Assembly: GCF_900105725.1 (NCBI RefSeq)
Contig: NZ_FNLM01000036.1
Location: forward strand, 744,001 to 808,000
Reading direction: 5' to 3'
DNA from: Gordonia westfalica
GTDB taxonomy: Bacteria; Actinomycetota; Actinomycetes; Mycobacteriales; Mycobacteriaceae
DNA: 64,000 nucleotides
In this document: positions 26,787 through 35,243 of the stretch, one piece after another
How positions within the stretch are numbered: position 1 is the stretch's first letter
Layout of the letters: each line of letters starts with the position of its first letter
Notes under the pieces: model-generated
The model's input: the letters and a program-made list of their open reading frames with translations, nothing else
Database searches by the model: none
What the model was told of the DNA's origin: nothing
Translations under genes and position numbers: made by a program

Positions 26787-28242
26787 TGAGTGTAACTGTC
26801 CTTCAAAGACTTCGGCGGGGGTCTTCCAGCCGAGGGCCTTTCGGGGACGGTTGTTGAGGGTGTATGCGATGGCTTCGAGGTCGTTTGCAGACCACCGTGA
26901 CAGGTCAGTTCCCTTCGGAAAATATTGGCGCAGCAGCCCATTAGTGTTCTCGTTGGACGGTCGCTGCCACGGTGAATGCGGATCGGCGAAGAACACCTGC
27001 GTTCCGGTATCCATCGCGAACTGGGCATGAGCGGACAGTTCCTTACCGCGATCCCACGTTAACGTCTTGCGCAACTGCTGCGGCAGCGCCGCTATCGACG
27101 CCGTCAGTGCCGCGTTCATCGCGATGGCGCCGTAGCCACCGAGTGCCGGCCCGTTCTTCACCGGCGGTTGCTCACCCCACCCTTGCAAGCGTGGGAGATG
27201 GACTAGAATCGTTGCGCGACTGCGCCGTTCGACAACAGTGCCGATAGCCGACCGACCCACACCGATGATGAGATCACCCTCCCAGTGGCCGGGGACAGCA
27301 CGGTCGTGGGCCTCAGGCGGGCGCTGGCTGAGGACGACATCGGAGGTGACGTGACCCTGCGGCTTGTTGCGTGAGCGAGCACGGGGCTCCCGTAATGCCC
27401 GCCCGGTCCGCAGGCACGCCACCAACTCGCGTTTGAGCGCGCCACGGCCCTCGATGAACAGGGATTGATAGATTGCCTCATGACTGATGCGCATGGATTC
27501 ATCATCGGGGAAATCGACCCGCAGGCGCTGGGAGATCTGCTCCGGACTCCATGCCAGAGACCACCGCCGGTCGGCCCGGTGCGGCTTGTTGAGCCCCTTC
27601 CACGGCGGCGGCGTGGGGCCGGCGACGATCGTGCCGTCGGGGCTACGGACAGTGCCCGCCAACCGCTCCTGCACGTACTCCCGCAACTCGACGTTGGCCA
27701 CGAGTTTCGCTGTTTTCGGGCGCTTGGCGGCCTGCTCAGCTTTCCACTGCGCCACCGAGGCTCGATACTCACGTTTCCCACTCCTGGTAGCGGAGTTGCG
27801 GCGCAACTCACGCGAAATCGTTGCCGGACTGCGTCCGATCTGCCGAGCAATCTCTCTCACACCACACTGTTGGGCGCGGAGCAGCGCGATCTCTTCCCGT
27901 TCAGCGAACGACAGGTAACGACCCGCCGGCTCGTCCAGACTCAGTGGCGTCATTCCGCCAGCGTGGCGGAACCACCGCGACCCCACCGGCACCGACACGC
28001 CGACCGCCACCGACGCCTCCGCCGTGCTCATCCCCGTCGCGATCAACCCCCAAAACTGACGTTGCACCGCCCGCGACGGCTCGGGCCGGCCCGGCGAACG
28101 CATCGCCGGCCGCAACGCACGATCAGCTCGCCACTGCCGACGAACCCCCGTGGGCGCATCGCTGGTCTTCTTGCTCCAGTCTGCTGTAGCCAAAGCCAAC
28201 ACCTCCAAGATCAAGGTGTTGCGACGACAAGTTGAATTCACC
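26747..28242. mobile_element. IS30-family insertion sequence with 3-bp target duplication
   Basis: 1496 bp long. Imperfect terminal inverted repeats align at the ends: GGCGGGTTCAA on the left with GGTGAATTCAA read inward from the right, and a shared GCAACACC further in. The direct repeat CCG flanks it (26744-26746 and 28243-28245). Removing the element and one CCG rejoins the hydrolase frame exactly. It carries one transposase on the minus strand. Confidence 0.9.
26754..28241 (-). CDS. IS30-family transposase
   Basis: The product is up to 495 residues. It has an N-terminal helix-turn-helix (EIARQIGRSPATISRELRRN) and the IS30 catalytic core with DDE residues: D in PGHWEGDLIIG, D in LTWDRGKELSAH, and E in WQRPSNENTNGLLRQYFPKG. 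It catalyses cut-and-paste transposition of the element. The GTG at 28241 lies within the terminal repeat, so translation may really begin at one of the TTG or GTG codons 30-60 bases later. The stop is 7 bases from the left end of the element. The frame is intact, so the element may still be active. Confidence 0.92.
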   Translation of the reverse strand: MNSTCRRNTLILEVLALATADWSKKTSDAPTGVRRQWRADRALRPAMRSPGRPEPSRAVQRQFWGLIATGMSTAEASVAVGVSVPVGSRWFRHAGGMTPLSLDEPAGRYLSFAEREEIALLRAQQCGVREIARQIGRSPATISRELRRNSATRSGKREYRASVAQWKAEQAAKRPKTAKLVANVELREYVQERLAGTVRSPDGTIVAGPTPPPWKGLNKPHRADRRWSLAWSPEQISQRLRVDFPDDESMRISHEAIYQSLFIEGRGALKRELVACLRTGRALREPRARSRNKPQGHVTSDVVLSQRPPEAHDRAVPGHWEGDLIIGVGRSAIGTVVERRSRATILVHLPRLQGWGEQPPVKNGPALGGYGAIAMNAALTASIAALPQQLRKTLTWDRGKELSAHAQFAMDTGTQVFFADPHSPWQRPSNENTNGLLRQYFPKGTDLSRWSANDLEAIAYTLNNRPRKALGWKTPAEVFEGQLHSLQQPGVAWTD

Positions 28243-28245
28243 CCG

Positions 28246-28306
28246 TGACCGACGGTCGGAGTTCATCCGACGCGTCGAGGAGTTCCTGGGACCCATCGTT
28301 CCCTGA
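28246..28306 (+). pseudogene. 3' fragment of the interrupted alpha/beta hydrolase
   Basis: In the frame restored by removing the IS30 element, this codes for the C-terminal helix DRRSEFIRRVEEFLGPIVP and a TGA stop, following the histidine-bearing GHSVHR at the end of the 5' part. It is not translated now. Confidence 0.85.
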
Positions 28307-28340
28307 GGTGCGAGCGATGCGAGCCTCGAAGGGCCTGGGA
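28303..28340 (-). repeat. Dispersed intergenic repeat, copy 2 (inverted)
   Basis: On the minus strand it reads CCCTTCGAGGCTCG, an 8-base spacer, then GCTCGCACCTCAGGG. It is the same pair of end motifs as the repeats at 7149 and 44271. It overlaps the last bases of the broken hydrolase and ends before the oxygenase gene. Confidence 0.65.
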
Positions 28341-28342
28341 CG

Positions 28343-29281
28343 CTAGGCCGCCGGCTTGTTGTGCAGCGGGCGCGGGTCGACACCGACCTTCTGCCACGCC
28401 TCGTAGGCCCACGGAACGTACAGGGTCTTCAGCGGGAGCTTGTTGAACAACGGGTTGATGGCGCGCATGAACGCGGCGAAACGCTGGAAGTTCTTCTCCT
28501 TCTTGTCGTTCCACTCGAGGCCGCAGACGTCACGCATCTGCTGCGGGAGAGTCCCCACGATGACCGTGCGGATGAACGCGTTGAGTGGAGCCGACAGCAC
28601 CTTCCACACCGGTGCGGGGATCTTCTTGGGACGCGGCAGACCCTGACGGATGTAGCCGGTCGCGTAGACGATCGTCTTGTGGGGGATGAATCGGTCCAGC
28701 ATGTCGTCCCAGTAGGCGACGAACTCCTCATAGGTCTCCGGCTGCCCGCGGTCGCTGACACCGTAGAGCTGGTACCAGACCTTGCTCTCCTCGAAGATCT
28801 GCACCTTCTCGGCGTAGCTCAACCGGCGGATGAAGGTGTCGGTGATGAAGAGGACCTGATCGACGAACGTCGCGTGCGCCCAGTAGAACAGCTCCGGGTT
28901 GAGCGCGTGGTAGCGCGAACCGTCGCTGATGGTGCCCTTGATGTCCTTGTGGAAGTCGCGCACCGTCCGGCCCCACTTCTCCGGTTCGGTGCTGTAGACG
29001 GTTTTCATCACCGGCGGGCCCGTGCGCTTGGCGCGGCCGAGGAAGTCGCTGAAGATCACCGAGTGGTCGAGGACGGCCTGGCCGAGCTGCTCGATGCAGT
29101 TCTCGGTGCCGGCCAGACGCTGGAAGCCGAGAATGCCCCGGGAATCGCCGTAGAACTTCCACACGAGTGAGTCGGCTCCGAGTCGAGGACGCACGATCTC
29201 GCCGGCGGTGTCCGGGGTGTCGTCGACGATCATCGGTTCCGCCTCGCGGATACCGGCATCGAATCCCTGGTTGACTGACAT
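28343..29281 (-). CDS. MpaB/DUF2236-family oxygenase-like protein
   Basis: The 312-residue protein starts MSVNQGFDAG and belongs by eye to the MpaB/Lcp-like group (DUF2236), which includes rubber oxygenase and mycophenolic-acid-pathway oxygenases. Notable segments are LGADSLVWKFYGDSRGILGFQRLAG, HALNPELFYWAHATFVDQV and QMRDVCGLEWNDKKEKNFQRFA. Several family members bind heme b through conserved histidines. The ATG at 29281 is used instead of the one at 29338 because the first 19 codons lie in the divergent regulatory gap. It is transcribed divergently from menC. Confidence 0.8.
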   Translation of the reverse strand: MSVNQGFDAGIREAEPMIVDDTPDTAGEIVRPRLGADSLVWKFYGDSRGILGFQRLAGTENCIEQLGQAVLDHSVIFSDFLGRAKRTGPPVMKTVYSTEPEKWGRTVRDFHKDIKGTISDGSRYHALNPELFYWAHATFVDQVLFITDTFIRRLSYAEKVQIFEESKVWYQLYGVSDRGQPETYEEFVAYWDDMLDRFIPHKTIVYATGYIRQGLPRPKKIPAPVWKVLSAPLNAFIRTVIVGTLPQQMRDVCGLEWNDKKEKNFQRFAAFMRAINPLFNKLPLKTLYVPWAYEAWQKVGVDPRPLHNKPAA

Positions 29282-29302
29282 GAGAGCGAGGGTAGCGGAC
29301 TT

Positions 29303-29326
29303 GGAACAAACTGTGAAGGTTGTTCC
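29303..29326. promoter_or_regulatory. Dyad GGAACAA-N10-TTGTTCC in the mpaB-like/menC gap
   Basis: Perfect 7-bp arms spaced by 10 bp lie between two divergent starts (29281 and 29380). This is a typical site for a dimeric regulator able to act on both promoters. No regulator gene is adjacent. Confidence 0.5.
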
Positions 29327-29379
29327 ATCGATTTCCACAACCCTCGTTCACAAGTGATCTGGTGGACCAGGAGGAAGCG

Positions 29380-30369
29380 ATGCCCGGCGGCGGCGTGAAC
29401 AGCGAGTGGGAACTCCCTGATGTGGAGGACCTGCTGGCCACGGCGGTGGTCGTCCGACTCCCCATGCGCACCCGGTTCCGCGGGCTGACCGCCCGCGAGG
29501 CGATGGTCTTCGCCGGTCCCGCGGGCTGGGGTGAGTTCGGGCCCTTCGTCGAGTACGACGACGCCGAGGCCTCCGCGTGGTTACGGGCCGGGATCGAGGC
29601 CGCCTACCTCGGTCCACCGCTCGCGGTCCGCGACGCCGTGCCGGTGAACGCCACCGTTCCCGCGATCCCGGCCGAGGATGTGGCCGATCTGCTGAAGCGA
29701 TATCCCGGGGCCGGTACGGCGAAGGTGAAGGTCGCCGAACCCGGCCAGACCCTCGACGACGACATGGCGCGGGTCGAGGCCACGCGTGAGGTGATCGGAC
29801 GTGTCCGCGTCGATGCGAACGGCGGCTGGTCGGTCGACGAGGCGATCACCGCGCTGCGCGCGATCGGCGATGTCGAGTACGCCGAACAGCCCTGCCGCAC
29901 AGTCGAAGAGCTTGCGCAGGTGCGGCGGGCGGTCGAGGTCCCGATCGCCGCCGACGAATCCATCCGCAAGGCCGACGACCCGCTCCGGGTCGTCGCGGCG
30001 GACGCCGCCGACGTCGCGGTGGTGAAGGTGGCGCCGCTCGGCGGGATGCGTGCGACGCTCGAACTCGCCGACACCCTCGGTCTCGACGTCGTGGTGTCGA
30101 GTGCGCTCGACAGCGCGGTCGGCATCGCGGCCGGGGTCGCCGCGGCCGCGGCCCTGCCTCGCCTGGACCTCGCCTGCGGCCTGGGGACCGGTTCGCTCCT
30201 CGCCGCGGATGTCGCACCCTCGTTCCGGATGCGCGGCGGCGTCGTCGAACCGCGGTGGTTCGGTCCCGAAGAGCCGATCGCTGCCGGGGCGCACGCCGCG
30301 CCGGAGGATCGCCGGCTGTGGTGGCGGGACCGGTTGCGACGCTGTCATCACCTGCTCGCCGACGCCTGA
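29380..30369 (+). CDS. menC: o-Succinylbenzoate synthase
   Basis: The 329-residue enolase-superfamily enzyme makes o-succinylbenzoate in menaquinone synthesis. Active-site features are visible in order: the Lys-x-Lys pair in TAKVKVAEPG, metal ligands D in VDANGGW, E in YAEQPC and D in AADES, then the second lysine in VVKVAPLGG. The start ATG follows an AGGAGG site at 29369. Other men genes are not adjacent. The length is typical of actinobacterial MenC. Confidence 0.93.
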   Translation: MPGGGVNSEWELPDVEDLLATAVVVRLPMRTRFRGLTAREAMVFAGPAGWGEFGPFVEYDDAEASAWLRAGIEAAYLGPPLAVRDAVPVNATVPAIPAEDVADLLKRYPGAGTAKVKVAEPGQTLDDDMARVEATREVIGRVRVDANGGWSVDEAITALRAIGDVEYAEQPCRTVEELAQVRRAVEVPIAADESIRKADDPLRVVAADAADVAVVKVAPLGGMRATLELADTLGLDVVVSSALDSAVGIAAGVAAAAALPRLDLACGLGTGSLLAADVAPSFRMRGGVVEPRWFGPEEPIAAGAHAAPEDRRLWWRDRLRRCHHLLADA

Positions 30370-30396
30370 CGGTTCCATCCCGCGCTAGGAACGTCT

Positions 30397-30442
30397 TTGC
30401 CGATTTGTCTCAACATGGTCTAGTATGCGATGTGGATCACAT
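30397..30442 (+). promoter_or_regulatory. Promoter and operator before the P450 operon
   Basis: TTGCCG (30397-30402) and TAGTAT (30421-30426) are 18 bp apart. Just after comes ATGTGGATCACAT (30430-30442), a dyad with 5-bp arms, placed to block initiation. The regulator may be the TetR encoded second in this operon; this is an inference. Confidence 0.5.
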
Positions 30443-30474
30443 TCCGCAGGGTTCCGATTCGGAGGGAGACGGCC

Positions 30475-31812
30475 ATGGCATCGGTACTGGCGACCCCGCC
30501 CGCGGGTAGCAACCTGCAGGCCATCCCGTGCTCGGGCCGCAACAGCATTCTCGAGATCATGTCGATGCGTCGCGACCCGTTCGCCTTCGCCGACCGTCGT
30601 CGCGCGCAGTTCGGCAGCGTTTCCGGGCTCAACGCGTTCGGTGTGCAGATGGTCGTCACCGGAAACCCGCGCGCCGCGCAGGAGTTGCTGATGAACAAGG
30701 ACCGGGCCTTCGCCAACGGTCCGGCGTGGAGCTATTTCATCGGCCCGTTCTTCAACCGCGGCGTCATGCTCCTCGACTTCGACGAACACCGTCACCACCG
30801 GCAGATACTGCAGCAGGCCTTCAGCACCACCGCGCTCAAGGGCTACATGCAGGAGATGCAGCCCATGATCGCCGAGCGCATCGCCGACTTCCCGGTCGGT
30901 TCGGTGAAACTCTTCGACCAGTTCAAGGCGCTCACCCTCGATGTCGCGCTGGAGGTCTTCCTCGGGCTGAACCTGCCCAGGGACGAGGCCGACCGCATCA
31001 ACAAGGCGTTCATCGACACCGTCCGCGCGGGTGTTGCCTACGTGCGCAAACCCGTACCCGGAGGGCGCTGGTGGAAGGGCCTGCGGTCCCGCAAGGTTCT
31101 CGAGGAGTTCTTCTACGCCAACATCGCCGCCAAGCGGGCCCGGGAGACCCCGGACCTCTTCTCGGTGCTGTGTCATGCGGAAAGCGATGAGGGACATCGC
31201 TTCTCCGACGAGGACGTGGTCAACCACATGATCTTCGTGCTCATGGCTGCCCACGACACGTCGACCATCACGATGACCCAGATGGCCTACCACATGGCCA
31301 AGGCCCCCGAGTGGCAGGAACGGGCGCGCGCCGAGTCGCTCGAACTCGGACCCGAACTGGGCTACGACGGTCTCGCGAGCATGACCGCGCTCGACCTGGT
31401 GATGAAGGAGTCGCTGCGGCTGTGTCCGCCGGTGCCGGCGCAACCCCGGATGGCCATCAAGGACACCTCGGTCGAGGGCTTCTACGTTCCGAAGGGCACG
31501 ATCGTCACCACCTCGTCCCTGTCGGGCCAGCGGGATCCGGAGTTCTTCACCAACCCGGACATGTTCGATCCCGAGCGGTTCTGTCCCGAACGCGCCGAGG
31601 ACAAAACGCACCGGTTCGCCTGGATGCCATTTGGTGGTGGCGTTCACAAATGCATCGGCCTGTATTTTGGCCAGATGGAGATCAAGACGATCATGCATCA
31701 CCTGCTGCGCGGGTACGAATGGTCGGTCCCGGCCGACTACGAGCTGCCGATGGACTACAGCGCGCTGCCCGTGCCCAAGGACAAGCTCCCCGTGACCCTC
31801 CGACGCCGGTGA
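30475..31812 (+). CDS. Cytochrome P450 (CYP136-like context)
   Basis: The 445-residue P450 has an I-helix oxygen-activation segment AAHDTSTIT (258-266), the ExxR pair at E312-R315, and the heme-binding PFGGGVHKCIG with the cysteine thiolate at 393. It is soluble, as usual for actinobacterial P450s, and would need a ferredoxin and reductase; a ferredoxin reductase gene lies at 35869. The gene set P450-TetR-SDR in one operon recalls the mycobacterial cyp136 neighbourhood. The I-helix AHDTS also suggests that group. The substrate is unknown. The ATG at 30475 follows a GGAGGGAG site. Confidence 0.9.
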   Translation: MASVLATPPAGSNLQAIPCSGRNSILEIMSMRRDPFAFADRRRAQFGSVSGLNAFGVQMVVTGNPRAAQELLMNKDRAFANGPAWSYFIGPFFNRGVMLLDFDEHRHHRQILQQAFSTTALKGYMQEMQPMIAERIADFPVGSVKLFDQFKALTLDVALEVFLGLNLPRDEADRINKAFIDTVRAGVAYVRKPVPGGRWWKGLRSRKVLEEFFYANIAAKRARETPDLFSVLCHAESDEGHRFSDEDVVNHMIFVLMAAHDTSTITMTQMAYHMAKAPEWQERARAESLELGPELGYDGLASMTALDLVMKESLRLCPPVPAQPRMAIKDTSVEGFYVPKGTIVTTSSLSGQRDPEFFTNPDMFDPERFCPERAEDKTHRFAWMPFGGGVHKCIGLYFGQMEIKTIMHHLLRGYEWSVPADYELPMDYSALPVPKDKLPVTLRRR

Positions 31813-31816
31813 TCGC

Positions 31817-32464
31817 GTGTCGGACAATCTCGTGAAGGACTCCTTGAAGAGCGCGGTGAAGGGGAGGGGCGCACGCACGTCCACCCGCAAGGTGCGCAAC
31901 ACCGCGAGCCCGGCCGACCAGGAGGCGGCGATCCTCGCCGCCGCCGCGTCGGAGTTCGCCGAGGCCGGAGTGCGCCGCGCCAACATCGACGAGGTCGCGG
32001 CGCGCGCGGGCGTCAGCCGCAGCACCCTGTACCGCCGCTTCCCGAACAAAGAGGCGCTCCTGTACGCCGTCGCCACCGACGCCTATGAGCGGGGAATGAA
32101 AAGGCTCGAGGAATCGGTCCGGGGGATGGGCCCCAAGGACGCCCTCGTCGAGGCGTTCGCGGTCGGCGCCGAGCTCGTGATGTCGGATCCGCTGTTGAGC
32201 CGGATCGTCCTCACCGACTCGGAGATCAAGAGCGTCACCGCGAAGATGACGTCGCTGTTCATCGACATGGTCACCGACCGCGTGGCGGCCACGCTGCGCG
32301 ACGAGGGTGCCGAGATGCCCGTCGAGGATCTGCTCGAAGCCGTCGAGATCCATGTGCGCCTGGTGATCTCGTTACTGGAAACGCCGCCGTCGGACCCGGC
32401 CCGCACCGAACCGCAGCGGGTTCGCGACTTCGCGGCGAAATTCCTCGCCCCGATGATCTGGTGA
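31817..32464 (+). CDS. TetR-family regulator of the P450-SDR operon
   Basis: The 215-residue product starts at GTG 4 bases after the P450 stop, so it is translationally coupled. It has a basic N-terminal arm and a TetR helix-turn-helix with ANIDEVAARAGVSRSTLYRRFPNKE. The C-terminal domain is helical and ligand-binding. It probably represses its own operon at the dyad at 30430-30442. Confidence 0.88.
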   Translation: MSDNLVKDSLKSAVKGRGARTSTRKVRNTASPADQEAAILAAAASEFAEAGVRRANIDEVAARAGVSRSTLYRRFPNKEALLYAVATDAYERGMKRLEESVRGMGPKDALVEAFAVGAELVMSDPLLSRIVLTDSEIKSVTAKMTSLFIDMVTDRVAATLRDEGAEMPVEDLLEAVEIHVRLVISLLETPPSDPARTEPQRVRDFAAKFLAPMIW

Positions 32465-32542
32465 CCGGCGCCTGACGTCGGGCGGCCCGCGAGGCCCGCC
32501 ATCCGCTTTCGATTTCCACATCAACCACCCGAGGGGGAACCA

Positions 32543-33478
32543 ATGAGCCTGCGCGACAAGCTGTCCCGGACACCCGACCACGACGCCATCCGGGCGGCGT
32601 GCAAGGACAAGGTCGTCGTCATCACCGGTGGTGCACGTGGTATCGGCTTCGAGACCGCGACGCAGCTGTTCCGGGCGGGTGCGAAGGTGGCCATCGGCGA
32701 CGTGGACGGCGAGGCGGTGGGCAAGGCCGCCGCCGATCTCGGTATCGAGGGCGTCGAGGTCGACGTCACCAAGCGGGAGTCCTTCGACGCATTCCTCTCC
32801 GAGGTCGAGTCGCGGCTCGGGCCGATCGACGTCCTCGTGAACAACGCCGGGATCATGCCGGTCGGTCCGTTCCTGTCCTACGACGACACGATCATCCGCC
32901 GGACCTTCGACATCGACGTCCTCGGCGTCATCATCGGCTGCCAGGAGGCGGCCCGACGCATGGCACCGCGACGCACCGGCCACATCGTCAACATCGCGTC
33001 GACCGCCGGCCGCATCCCGACCCCCGGTCTGACCATCTACAACGGCGCCAAGGCCGCGGTGATCGAGTTCTCCGAGGCGCTCGGTGCCGAGCTGGAGCCG
33101 GAGGGTGTCACCGTCAGCGCCGTCCTGCCGACCTTCACCCGGACCGCGCTGATCTCCGGGCTCCAGACCAACAAGTTCATCCAGACGGTCGCACCGGAAG
33201 AGGTGGCGGCGATCGTCGTGGAGACCATCGCCAAGCCCGTGACGCGCGTGTACGCCCCGCGCTCGATGCGCTGGGCCGACTCGAGCCCGCTGTTCCCGCA
33301 GGCGATGAAGCGGTTCAGCCGCAAGCTCACCAAACTGGACTCGATCTTCCTGAGCCCCGACCAGGAGGCGCGCGCCGCCTACTCGAGTCGCATCCGTGGT
33401 GAGAAGGTCGTTGACCCGGCGCCGGGTGCGGAGCGAGCGGGCCGATCTGACAAGGAAAGCACGCGCCTGTCGTCGTAG
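32543..33478 (+). CDS. Short-chain dehydrogenase/reductase
   Basis: The 311-residue SDR has the cofactor motif VVVITGGARGIGFETA, the NNAG segment (LVNNAGIMPVGP), the catalytic serine in NIASTAG, and the Y-x-x-x-K pair in IYNGAKAAV. The C-terminus beyond residue 250 is basic, which suggests membrane or surface association. It is 78 bp after the TetR gene, in the same operon as the P450, so it may oxidise or reduce the product of that enzyme. Confidence 0.88.
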   Translation: MSLRDKLSRTPDHDAIRAACKDKVVVITGGARGIGFETATQLFRAGAKVAIGDVDGEAVGKAAADLGIEGVEVDVTKRESFDAFLSEVESRLGPIDVLVNNAGIMPVGPFLSYDDTIIRRTFDIDVLGVIIGCQEAARRMAPRRTGHIVNIASTAGRIPTPGLTIYNGAKAAVIEFSEALGAELEPEGVTVSAVLPTFTRTALISGLQTNKFIQTVAPEEVAAIVVETIAKPVTRVYAPRSMRWADSSPLFPQAMKRFSRKLTKLDSIFLSPDQEARAAYSSRIRGEKVVDPAPGAERAGRSDKESTRLSS

Positions 33479-33487
33479 GGGAGCGAG

Positions 33488-34087
33488 ATGGCGTTGTGGA
33501 ACGGGGCGACGAGCGCGCCGGAGATCGCGGCCGCGCGTACGGCGCGGCGCGATCTGCGTGAGGCGCTCGACGAGTTGCACGCCGTCGAGGTCGAGGCGGG
33601 GTTACGCCGCCCGGTGCCGCGGCGCCGGCTGATTCTGGCCGCGCTGGTGGCGATCGTCGCCGTCGTCCTGGCCGGGATCGCGGTGGTGGCCTGGACCGAC
33701 GCGCGGAATGCCTACACCGACGATGATTTCGAGCGGGCAGCGGCCGAACGCGTCGGTGTGTTGATCGCGCCGGACCATCGTGATCCGAGCCGGGCGCGCA
33801 AGATCCTCGCGGGCGCGACCGGCGCCTTCTACGACGAGTTCGCCCAATCCGCGGACAGTTACAGCGCTTTCGTGCAGGCCAATGGATCGGTCTCCGAATC
33901 GTCGGTCGACGGCACGGGGGTCTCCGCCCGGGAGGGTGACAATGCAACGGTTCTCGTCGCGGCGACCGTCGTCTTCGACACGGGTGGCGGGGCCGGGGAC
34001 GGTCAGGCACGCCGATTCCGGCTGCGCGTCCTCGTGACCCCGGACGACGGTTCGCTGAAACTCGGGGCGGTGCAATACCTTCCATGA
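33488..34087 (+). CDS. Mce-associated-type membrane protein 1
   Basis: The 199-residue protein has a basic cytoplasmic N-terminus, a single membrane helix (about 48-69, LILAALVAIVAVVLAGIAVVAW), and an outer mixed alpha/beta domain with ARKILAGATGAFYDEFAQSADSYSAFV and a terminal strand LRVLVTPDDGSLKLGAVQYLP. This is the pattern of Mas (Mce-associated) proteins, which stabilise Mce lipid importers. No mce genes are adjacent. It overlaps the next gene by 4 bases (ATGA) and is the first of four such genes. Confidence 0.78.
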   Translation: MALWNGATSAPEIAAARTARRDLREALDELHAVEVEAGLRRPVPRRRLILAALVAIVAVVLAGIAVVAWTDARNAYTDDDFERAAAERVGVLIAPDHRDPSRARKILAGATGAFYDEFAQSADSYSAFVQANGSVSESSVDGTGVSAREGDNATVLVAATVVFDTGGGAGDGQARRFRLRVLVTPDDGSLKLGAVQYLP

Positions 34088-34593
34088 CGTCAACCGGTTA
34101 CATCTCGTCGCGGGCGGGAGCCGTCCGAGTTCTGGTGGCAGCGCTGGTGCTGGGAGTCGCGCTGTTCGCGGTGGGGTTCGCGTGGCGGTCGTACTCCGCG
34201 GGAGAAGACCTGCAGCACAGCCGTGAGCAACTCCGCGACCGTGCGGGAACGATCGTCGCCGACGTCTTCTCGGTCGATTCGGCACGGTGGCAACAGGATC
34301 GGTCGCGGGCCCGCGAGCTCGTCGCCCGCGACTTCCTCGACAGCTACGGCGCGCAGCTCACCCGGCCGCCGGAGCCGGGGACCGTCTCCGTCGTGTGGCG
34401 GCCCGAGATCGTCAGCGTGGTCGACGCCGATGCCACCGAGGGGAAGGCCCTGATGCGGGTGGCGGTGACCGTACGGGCCGGCGCGCCAGCCGAATCAGAA
34501 CCCTCCGCGACGACGGTCCGCCGCTCGGTGCTGGCCCGCTTCGTCCGTGCCGACGACACGTGGCTCCTCGCCGCAGCCGATGTGATCGGGTGA
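34084..34593 (+). CDS. Mce-associated-type membrane protein 2
   Basis: The 169-residue protein has one membrane helix near the N-terminus (about 16-37, VLVAALVLGVALFAVGFAWRSY) and an outer domain of Mas type with VFSVDSARWQQDRSRARELVARDF and ALMRVAVTVRAGAPAESEPS. It starts inside the previous gene's stop (ATGA), so the two are translationally coupled. The function is inferred only from family resemblance. Confidence 0.75.
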   Translation: MTSTGYISSRAGAVRVLVAALVLGVALFAVGFAWRSYSAGEDLQHSREQLRDRAGTIVADVFSVDSARWQQDRSRARELVARDFLDSYGAQLTRPPEPGTVSVVWRPEIVSVVDADATEGKALMRVAVTVRAGAPAESEPSATTVRRSVLARFVRADDTWLLAAADVIG

Positions 34594-34598
34594 GGCCG

Positions 34599-35243
34599 AT
34601 GACCGACTCGACGACGACCGCACGTGTGCAGCTCGCCCGGGTTCGGGTCGACCAGGCGACCCGCACCGCGCGCACGACCCGGATCGCCGCCGCACCGGCG
34701 CTCCGAGAGCGCGCCGTGCGACGAACACGGCTCCTACGGATGGTGCTCATGGGGGTGGCGGGGATCGTCGCGATCCTCGTCGTCGCGGGTGTCGTCCTGG
34801 GGTGGCAGATCCGCGGGCAGCGGGCAGAGGCCGATCTGCAACGCGAGGTACTGGAGTCGGCGCGTACCGCGGTCACGGCGATGCTGACCGCCGACCCGGC
34901 CGACGCCGGCGCGTACGTGGACGGGGTGCTCGCGGTGAGCGCCGGGTCGCAGCGGGACCGCATCGCGACTGCGCGTGACGCTCTTGTCGCGGAGGTGCGG
35001 TCACAGACCGGACGCAGTGTCGGACAGGTGGTCTCGGCCGGACTGGTGACCGATCCGACATCCGGCGACACCGGCACCGCCGTGGACGTGCTCGTCGTCG
35101 CCGACGCCACGAATCCGCTGCTGCTGGGGTCGGGTGATGCCGGGGACGCGGCCGTCGACGCGACCGCGGAACGGATCACGGCGCTGATCACGATGGAACG
35201 TACCGGCGACGGCTGGAAGATCGCGGAGGCGCGACGACCATGA
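34599..35243 (+). CDS. Mce-associated-type membrane protein 3
   Basis: The 214-residue protein has a membrane helix at about 48-69 (MVLMGVAGIVAILVVAGVVLGWQI) and a Mas-type outer domain, including AYVDGVLAVSAGSQRDRIATARDALVAEVRSQ and TAVDVLVVADATNPLLLGSG. The start is ATG 34599, 5 bases after the preceding stop. It overlaps the next gene by 4 bases. The N-terminal 45 residues are rich in Thr and Arg and probably cytoplasmic. Confidence 0.77.
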   Translation: MTDSTTTARVQLARVRVDQATRTARTTRIAAAPALRERAVRRTRLLRMVLMGVAGIVAILVVAGVVLGWQIRGQRAEADLQREVLESARTAVTAMLTADPADAGAYVDGVLAVSAGSQRDRIATARDALVAEVRSQTGRSVGQVVSAGLVTDPTSGDTGTAVDVLVVADATNPLLLGSGDAGDAAVDATAERITALITMERTGDGWKIAEARRP

